Source: Spirosoma radiotolerans (lineage in GTDB: Bacteria; Bacteroidota; Bacteroidia; Cytophagales; Spirosomataceae). From it: DNA of 64,000 bases. The translations under genes and the position numbers were made by a program. The notes below the pieces were generated by a model. That model was given only the letters and a program-made list of their open reading frames with translations. It searched no databases and was not told where the DNA came from. The DNA is taken from positions 2,046,001 to 2,110,000 of the forward strand of contig NZ_CP010429.1 of NCBI RefSeq assembly GCF_000974425.1. The letters run 5' to 3'. Positions 58,703 through 64,000 of this stretch are shown one piece after another; the first letter of the stretch is position 1; each line of letters starts with the position of its first letter.

Positions 58703-59895
58703 GCGATTGATAATGAGTTAGTTGAATAGATGCGTTTTCCATTGACAAGCGTCGCTGCGACGACCATATCTTCGTCAAAAATGACCAGATCAGCGTCTTT
58801 GCCCGCCGTCAGCGATCCTTTACGAGCATCGACGCCCATGATGCGTGCGGGCGTGGTACTGGCCATCCGAACGGCATCCAGAAGCGATACGTCAGCTAGT
58901 CGAACCATATTCCGGACGAGTTGATTGGTGGTGGCTACACTTCCAGCAAACGAACTGCGGTCGGGTAGTTTGGCTACGCCATCTTCGACAATGACGTTCA
59001 GACCGTTTTTTAGGGAGCCCAACACGCTTTCGCCCTCGGGCATACCAGCGGCCCGCATCGCATCGGTAATCAACGCCGTTCGGTCGGCTCCCTTGATTTT
59101 ATACACCAGTTTGAGTAACGGCGGGGGCAGATGAACGCCATCCGTAATGATCTCGACGTCCATATCCAGTAGGTAGGCGCTCTCAATAACACCGGCATAC
59201 CGAAAGGCATTCCGGCGCGTGACGCCCGACATCGCCGAATACAGGTGGGTAGCCAGCGTATAGCCGTTCTCGTAGGCTTCCAGTACGTCCTCATATATGG
59301 CGTCGGTATGCGCCACGGCGGCAATAATGCCTTTTTCACGCAGTCGGCGGCCAAATGGGATGGCACCCTGTAGCTCCGGGGCAGCACTCCAGCGAACAAT
59401 GGAGGAAGAATACGCCAGAATTTCTTCGTATTCCCGTGGGTCAGGGTTACGGATGTAGCGCGGGTCCTGCGCGCCCCGCTGACTCAGCGCGAAGTAGGGG
59501 CCTTCCAGATGAATACCCAGAAAAGCCGCTCCCTCCTGATTGGCCCGATGAGCGCGCTCATACACATCCAGCGTTTGCAGAAGGTCTTCTTTTTCGGCCG
59601 TCAGCGTAGTCGGCACCAGCGACGTCGTGCCATACCGGGCGTGGAGTTTCGCGATGTTGAGAAACGCTTCTTCTGTACCATCCATGAAATCATAGCCGCC
59701 CCCGCCATGCACATGAATGTCGATAAAGCCGGGCGCTACATACTGGCCGCGAGCGTCCAGTTCGGCTGCGCCGGGCACCTCCACATCGCGCTCATGAACG
59801 CCCCGAATGAGCCCATCTTCGATAACGATGGTGCCTCCCCGGATATACCGATGGGGGGTAATCAGTGTTCCGTTGCTAATTTTCAGAAGCCCCAT
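58699..59895 (-). CDS. nagA: N-acetylglucosamine-6-phosphate deacetylase
   Basis: 398 aa from ATG 59895. Metal-site motifs: IHVHGGG (His61, His63), GIHLEGPYF with the conserved Glu, AVAHTDA, THLYSAMSG (usual form HLFNAM), and the catalytic Asp in LITDAMRAAG. It removes acetate from GlcNAc-6-P in the cytoplasm. The ATG lies within the end of the upstream transporter gene (overlap 13 bases) and its stop overlaps nagB. A GlcNAc kinase, needed because the transporter is not a PTS, is not in the window. Confidence 0.95.
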   Translation of the reverse strand: MGLLKISNGTLITPHRYIRGGTIVIEDGLIRGVHERDVEVPGAAELDARGQYVAPGFIDIHVHGGGGYDFMDGTEEAFLNIAKLHARYGTTSLVPTTLTAEKEDLLQTLDVYERAHRANQEGAAFLGIHLEGPYFALSQRGAQDPRYIRNPDPREYEEILAYSSSIVRWSAAPELQGAIPFGRRLREKGIIAAVAHTDAIYEDVLEAYENGYTLATHLYSAMSGVTRRNAFRYAGVIESAYLLDMDVEIITDGVHLPPPLLKLVYKIKGADRTALITDAMRAAGMPEGESVLGSLKNGLNVIVEDGVAKLPDRSSFAGSVATTNQLVRNMVRLADVSLLDAVRMASTTPARIMGVDARKGSLTAGKDADLVIFDEDMVVAATLVNGKRIYSTNSLSIA

Positions 59896-61199
59896 TTGCG
59901 TAGCTGATGCCCTTTTTGGGCGTAAAAAACCAGGTAGAGGTAACAGGGCAAAAGTACCCAATAGGCAGTACGCAGGTCGAATCGATCCGCAAAGTAGCCG
60001 TAGAAGAGGGGCAGAATGGCATTGCCACACAGGCCCATAATCAGGATGGACGCACCCAGTTTCGTGAACCGCCCCAGACCGTCCAGCGCCAGTGGCCAGA
60101 TACCCGCCCAGATCAGCGAATTAGACAGGCCCAGCAGCACCACAAACCAGATCGATAGATCCGTTTCGTGCCCCAGGAAGGTGAAGGCCCCGCGGGTAAA
60201 AATGATGAGTAACGTGAAGCCGGTGCCCAGCAAGGTGCATATCCGCAGGGCGGTTACCTGACTAATAAATCGGGGAATGGTAATAATCCCGATGATGTAG
60301 CCGCAGATGGTACAGAAGAGAGTATAGGAGGGAAATGCCTTGGCTTCCAGCAGGCTGATGCCCATTGAGCCGGCATAGCCAATAATTGTATCGATGGCAA
60401 TGACCTGGGAACCTACGTGCAGGAAAATAGCCAATGCGCCCAGGATCAGGTGAGGAAACTGTACAATACTGGTTTTCCCCGCGTTGGCGGTCGCTACCTC
60501 CGGGCTTTCCTGCTCGGTATTCAGTTCGGGCAGGGGAGATCGGTACACCAGGTAGCCGAGCACAAACAGGAAGATACCCAGAACCGTGTAGGGCGGAATC
60601 ACCCGCCGGACAAGTTCATCCAGAGCCGCTCCGCGTTCGGCGACGCCCATTGTGTTCAACTGAGCAAAGAGGTCTGTGTCGGTAGGACGCAGGATGACGG
60701 CCGCAAAAACGAGGGGCGATAAAATACCGGCGGCCTTGTTGCAAATGCCCATCAGGCTGATGCGTTGGGCCGCCCGTTCCTTTGGGCCAAGCATCGTCAC
60801 GTAAGGATTGGCGGCCGTTTGCAGGATGGCCAGGCCGATACCAAGCGTGAACAGGCCCATCAGGAAAATTCCATACGTACGGGTCTGGGCAGCAGGAATG
60901 AAGATAAACGCCCCCAATGCCATGGCCCAGAACCCAATCATCATGCCTTTTTTGAAGCCAACTGCTTTGAGCAGGTAAGACGCCGGGATCGACATGATGA
61001 AATAGGCAATATAAAAGGCAAACGCCACCAGATAGGCCTGGAAGCTCGTTAGCTCACAGGCAATTTTGAAGTACGGAATCAGGATGGAGTTTACCCAGGA
61101 GACAAATCCAAAGATAAAAAACATCAGCCCGATCAGCAGGAGCGAAATCGTCGTTCCGCGTTTGGTAAGACTACGGTCGTCAATGGCCAGAGAATTCAT
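59883..61199 (-). CDS. nagP: Sugar:H+ symporter of the FHS family, probable GlcNAc permease (NagP-like)
   Basis: 438 aa with about 12 membrane segments. LLLIGLMFFIFGFVSWVNSI and the duplicated YFIMSIPASYLLKAVGFKKG are hallmarks of the FucP/NagP/GluP MFS subgroup, and the segment PYVTMLGPKERAAQRISLMG is typical of Bacteroidota members. FucP-type proteins import sugars with protons. Overlap with nagA by 13 bases and clustering with nagB make N-acetylglucosamine the best substrate guess. The gene symbol reflects this context, not direct evidence. Confidence 0.9.
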   Translation of the reverse strand: MNSLAIDDRSLTKRGTTISLLLIGLMFFIFGFVSWVNSILIPYFKIACELTSFQAYLVAFAFYIAYFIMSIPASYLLKAVGFKKGMMIGFWAMALGAFIFIPAAQTRTYGIFLMGLFTLGIGLAILQTAANPYVTMLGPKERAAQRISLMGICNKAAGILSPLVFAAVILRPTDTDLFAQLNTMGVAERGAALDELVRRVIPPYTVLGIFLFVLGYLVYRSPLPELNTEQESPEVATANAGKTSIVQFPHLILGALAIFLHVGSQVIAIDTIIGYAGSMGISLLEAKAFPSYTLFCTICGYIIGIITIPRFISQVTALRICTLLGTGFTLLIIFTRGAFTFLGHETDLSIWFVVLLGLSNSLIWAGIWPLALDGLGRFTKLGASILIMGLCGNAILPLFYGYFADRFDLRTAYWVLLPCYLYLVFYAQKGHQLRKWGF

Positions 61200-61236
61200 G
61201 TCGGCTATGGATTAACGAGTAATTGATAAGCATTCA

Positions 61237-62604
61237 TCAGACGGTCGGTTCCCAACCTTTCTGGTACTCTCGTCTCCACAATTTTTCGGCTTCTTTATTA
61301 TTGATGATGTGCCCGTTGGTGGGGTCGGTGGTGAGCATCCCACCCGATCGTAACGCTATGTTTCCCAACTGACAAAGCAACGTGCTCTGGTGACCACCGA
61401 CAATATCCGAGGCCAGCGCCGTTCCCTTTTTAATGCTGTCGAAGAAGTTCTGAAGATGAATGGCATCCAGTGTTTGGGATGGGTTCATCTTGTTGCGGGG
61501 ATCAATGGGAAGATCGTTTTTTACTTCTTTCACCAGTTTATTTTCCAGATCGAAAATCTTGTACGAGTTGCCCGATTCAATCAGTAGCGAACCGGTGTCC
61601 CCGTAGAACATAACCCCTACGCTGTTGCCTTCGACGGTGCGCCCATTGCAGCTTCGGCCCTCCCAGGTGATAGCGGTATTGTTGGGGAATTCCAGCGTAA
61701 TGACCTGTGTATCGGGCGCTTCCCAGTCATCTTTGTACCGGTAACGACCACCGGAAGAGGTTACTTTTGTTGGAAAGGTGACGCCCATGCCCCAGCGCAT
61801 CAGGTCGACCATGTGCGTCCCATTATTCAGGGCTTCCCCCGTACCCCAGTGCCACAGCCAGTGCCAGTTGTAGTGAATGAGGTTGTCTTTGTAAGCACGC
61901 CGGGGGGCGGGCCCCTGCCATAGATCGTAGTCCAGCCAGGTCGGCACGGCCACCGCTTTGCCAACGCCAATCGACGCCCGGTTGTTGGTATACCAGCCTT
62001 TAGCAAAATAAGGGCGGCCAATGGCACCACTCTGCACCGCCTGGATGGCCTGCGCTACGTTGGGCCACGACCGACGCTGGTTGCCCATCTGAATGACGTT
62101 CTTGTATTTCTTCGCGGCTGCCAGCAGCAGTTCACCTTCGTGCGGATTGTGACTGCATGGTTTTTCCAGGTAAACGTGTTTCCCAGCTTTGGAGGCCAAA
62201 ATTGCTGCGGGCGCATGCCAGTGATCGGGGGCCGCTACGGCCAGCGCATCGAGGTCTTTATCTTCCAGCGCCTTTCGGAAGTCGGGCTGATTTTTCGGCT
62301 TCGATTTTTGTGCGCCTTCAACAAGCGTAATGCATTTATCGGCCGCCCGCGTATCGACATCCGAGATGGAGATGACCTCACAGTTCGGTTGAAGCGCGAA
62401 ATTTTCTGCCAGTGCCAGCCCACGGCTATTGACACCCATCATGCCCACCCGCACTTTTTCGTTAGCCCCCAGAATACGGGCGTAGCTTTTGGGGCTGAAA
62501 CCGGGTAAAATTCCCCCAACTGATAGTAGGGCGGTACTCGTTATAGTTTTGCGGATAAAGTCTCTACGCGAATCGGTAGGGGTGATGCTTTCCGTCGTTT
62601 TCAT
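61237..62604 (-). CDS. Exported Gfo/Idh/MocA-family oxidoreductase
   Basis: 455 aa from ATG 62604. The N-terminus has a twin-arginine-type signal (DSRRDFIRKTITSTALLSVGG). The Rossmann part follows (VRVGMMGVNSRGLALAENFA), then HVYLEKPCSHNPHEGELL with the family Lys-Pro motif and a GFO_IDH_MocA C-terminal domain (NQRRSWPNVAQAIQAVQSGA, then GRPYFAKGWY). The length and Tat signal resemble Bacteroidota periplasmic sugar oxidoreductases, including GH109-like proteins. It probably oxidises or isomerises a sugar outside the cytoplasm with tightly bound NAD. A second such gene follows upstream on the same strand (39-base gap), probably the same operon, next to the nag genes. Confidence 0.88.
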   Translation of the reverse strand: MKTTESITPTDSRRDFIRKTITSTALLSVGGILPGFSPKSYARILGANEKVRVGMMGVNSRGLALAENFALQPNCEVISISDVDTRAADKCITLVEGAQKSKPKNQPDFRKALEDKDLDALAVAAPDHWHAPAAILASKAGKHVYLEKPCSHNPHEGELLLAAAKKYKNVIQMGNQRRSWPNVAQAIQAVQSGAIGRPYFAKGWYTNNRASIGVGKAVAVPTWLDYDLWQGPAPRRAYKDNLIHYNWHWLWHWGTGEALNNGTHMVDLMRWGMGVTFPTKVTSSGGRYRYKDDWEAPDTQVITLEFPNNTAITWEGRSCNGRTVEGNSVGVMFYGDTGSLLIESGNSYKIFDLENKLVKEVKNDLPIDPRNKMNPSQTLDAIHLQNFFDSIKKGTALASDIVGGHQSTLLCQLGNIALRSGGMLTTDPTNGHIINNKEAEKLWRREYQKGWEPTV

Positions 62605-62643
62605 CGTGGTATTGGAAGAAGGGGTCAAGTTAGGTTAAAAGGG

Positions 62644-63654
62644 CTACGGCTTCAGGTTTGCCATTACACTGGCCAGTGTCACGGGCGTTCCACCCCGGCG
62701 TTTGCTTTCATCAGCGGCTTCCATAAAAGCAAAAATTTCGGTGGTTTCCTCGGGAGAAACCGGGACCTTACCCGTTTCGAAATAGGTGATGATTTCTTTG
62801 AGCAACGGTTCGTAGCCTCCATAGGGGCCAAGCCGGACGTTTCCGGTTTGTGTATAAACCATGCCACCGTAATCGTGCTTCCCTGTCCGCGTACCCCGAA
62901 ACGTGCCAATGCGCCCATCAGCCCAGGTACCCACAACGATGTCGGTATCGTTGGTATGCACGCGGATCACTTCCCGGCAACCAGTGCCCATCGCCGTATA
63001 CAGTGTTTCGACGCCATGCACACCGTACCAGAAAAAATCAGGATGCGTTTTTTCCAAAACCGCTGGGCTAAACGTGTCGGCTCCCAACACCTGGCTTTTG
63101 TTAATGCCCTCGATACCTGTAATGTAACGAAGGGAAGAGGCCGAGAAGATGGGTATTTTATAGGTCTGAGAGGCCGCAAAAATAGCTACTACATCGGAGA
63201 GCGAGGCCGCAATGGGTTTGTCGATGAACATGCGCTTGCCAGCCTTAAGCACCTGAATGGCCTGGTCACGGTGCAACCGTCCGTCATTCGTTTCCAGCAG
63301 AACCACATCGACTTTCTGTAGGAGAGCACCGATTGAATCGACAATCTCGACATTCAGTTTTTTGACCTCGTCCGTATAAGCCGAAATGCGCGTTGTGCTG
63401 CTTGCTATGTCTTTACTGCCGTATGGATAAGCCGCCACAACCTTGTACCCGGCATAAGCCGGATTGGCCTCCGGAGCATTGAGCACTTTGGTAAACGCTG
63501 TGCTGTGGGAGGTGTCCAGCCCGATGATGCCGACCCGTTTTCCTTTCTCAACTACCTGACCGCCTGACCAGATCGTTGCGGGCAAGCTGATTGTTACGCT
63601 TCCCAGCGCCATATTTTTTAAAAATGTTCTTCGATTGTGCAGCAGGGTTTCCAC
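62644..63654 (-). CDS. Exported Gfo/Idh/MocA-family oxidoreductase
   Basis: 336 aa. The Tat-like N-terminus (NRRTFLKNMALGSVTISLPA) is followed by a Rossmann motif diverged from the usual GxGxxG (KRVGIIGLDTSHSTAFTKVL). KRMFIDKPIAASLSDVVAIF carries the family Lys-Pro pair. The C-terminal domain is short. Substrate unknown; probably a sugar derivative in the periplasm. It heads the leftward gene pair, and a 10-bp-arm palindrome lies 43 bases upstream (63697-63723). Confidence 0.85.
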   Translation of the reverse strand: METLLHNRRTFLKNMALGSVTISLPATIWSGGQVVEKGKRVGIIGLDTSHSTAFTKVLNAPEANPAYAGYKVVAAYPYGSKDIASSTTRISAYTDEVKKLNVEIVDSIGALLQKVDVVLLETNDGRLHRDQAIQVLKAGKRMFIDKPIAASLSDVVAIFAASQTYKIPIFSASSLRYITGIEGINKSQVLGADTFSPAVLEKTHPDFFWYGVHGVETLYTAMGTGCREVIRVHTNDTDIVVGTWADGRIGTFRGTRTGKHDYGGMVYTQTGNVRLGPYGGYEPLLKEIITYFETGKVPVSPEETTEIFAFMEAADESKRRGGTPVTLASVMANLKP

Positions 63655-63696
63655 AGGAGCAGGTGTTAAGTCCGAATGAAAAGGAATAACAGCGAA

Positions 63697-63723
63697 AGAT
63701 TTACGGTATGTATCCGTAAATCT
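63697..63723. promoter_or_regulatory. Operator-like palindrome AGATTTACGG-n7-CCGTAAATCT
   Basis: Perfect 10-bp arms around seven bases, 43 bases upstream of the oxidoreductase start at 63654. Spacing and position suit a repressor site for the leftward sugar operon. The regulator is not in the window. Confidence 0.5.
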
Positions 63724-63813
63724 AAAGAAACAATTAGTTTAGCAAGTGAGTATCCTGCCAGACTATTGACTGGAATGGGGTAATACAAAACCGACGTTGG
63801 TTAACCGAGCCAC

Positions 63814-63843
63814 TTGATGTAGCGTCTGTCTTCCCTAGTTTTG
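63814..63843 (+). promoter_or_regulatory. Promoter of the VOC-family gene
   Basis: TTG at 63814-63816, 19 bases, TAGTTTTG at 63836-63843. It matches the Bacteroidota consensus, with 27 bases to the ATG at 63871. Confidence 0.6.
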
Positions 63844-63870
63844 CTGCTGAATCAGATTACCCTTTATTGA

Positions 63871-64000
63871 ATGCACATCGACCACATTGCTCTCTGGGTT
63901 CGCGATCTTGACCAGGTGCGGGCCTTCTACGAAACGTATTTCGGGGCTACCGCAAATGAGAAATATAGTAATGTAAGCAAAGGATTTTCGTCCTACTTTC
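63871..64000 (+). CDS. VOC-family protein (glyoxalase/bleomycin-resistance type), partial
   Basis: The first 43 codons are present; the gene runs off the window. HIDHIALWVRDLDQVRAFYE then TYFGATANEKY is the classic first beta-alpha-beta unit of vicinal-oxygen-chelate proteins, with the metal-ligand His near residue 4. Members include glyoxalase I and small resistance proteins; which one cannot be said from the fragment. Confidence 0.85.
   Translation, partial: MHIDHIALWVRDLDQVRAFYETYFGATANEKYSNVSKGFSSYF

Overview
The window reads as chromosome from a member of the Bacteroidota, most likely order Cytophagales and close to Spirosoma. The evidence is family content plus signals: a TonB-dependent receptor with an N-terminal carboxypeptidase-regulatory domain, a DUF4249 lipoprotein, LytTR and AraC regulators, Nag amino-sugar genes of Bacteroidota type, moderate base composition, and Bacteroidota-style promoters (TTG, about 19 bases, TAnnTTTG) before several genes. 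No phage, plasmid or rRNA genes are seen. One tRNA (Asp, GTC) lies at 47.4 kb.

0-24 kb is a run of small oxidoreductase and regulator modules: CorA; a decayed class IV aminotransferase; two NTF2-like proteins and a Crp/Fnr regulator with three matching TTGAC-n4-GTCAA palindromes; an apparent operon of SDR, AraC, a two-subunit molybdenum hydroxylase (2Fe-2S subunit plus Tat-exported molybdopterin subunit) and an aldehyde-reductase-like enzyme; an epimerase divergent from an AraC regulator; an orphan DUF4249 lipoprotein; a DUF808 membrane protein; a zinc alcohol dehydrogenase with a small membrane partner; a royal-jelly/yellow-type protein; and two convergent sensor histidine kinases.

24.6-30.4 kb, with an outlier at 37-38 kb, is the unusual part. 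Single small, AT-rich, mostly secreted or lipoprotein genes of unknown function, in mixed orientations, are separated by a family of about 130-bp elements. Five copies are exactly 130 bp. All start GTGGCTGTTGCAAAAG and end with its inverse, have strongly diverged centres, show no target-site duplication, and carry a CATAA-like box about 5 bases outside each end. They may be old MITEs or attC-like cassette sites; this is the best candidate for something undescribed. A second repeat (about 190-200 bp) occurs at 27.3 and 37.0 kb and shares the ACTTAACATA boundary motif.

30.9-36.7 kb holds two more oxidoreductase-regulator modules (SDR/AraC/FAD monooxygenase and NmrA-like/HxlR) and a membrane protein with an HEWSH zinc motif. 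38.3-47.1 kb holds a third histidine kinase, a TonB-dependent receptor with a histidine- and cysteine-rich BNR-repeat protein, a WYL-like protein, a LytTR-only regulator and small unknowns.

47.6-64 kb is conserved metabolic and envelope DNA: a GH5-like and a GH43 hydrolase, the large envelope protein TamB divergent from tsaD, a MOSC protein, a polytopic membrane protein, an overlapping transporter-nagA-nagB operon for N-acetylglucosamine use, two exported Gfo/Idh/MocA oxidoreductases, and the start of a VOC-family gene cut by the window edge.
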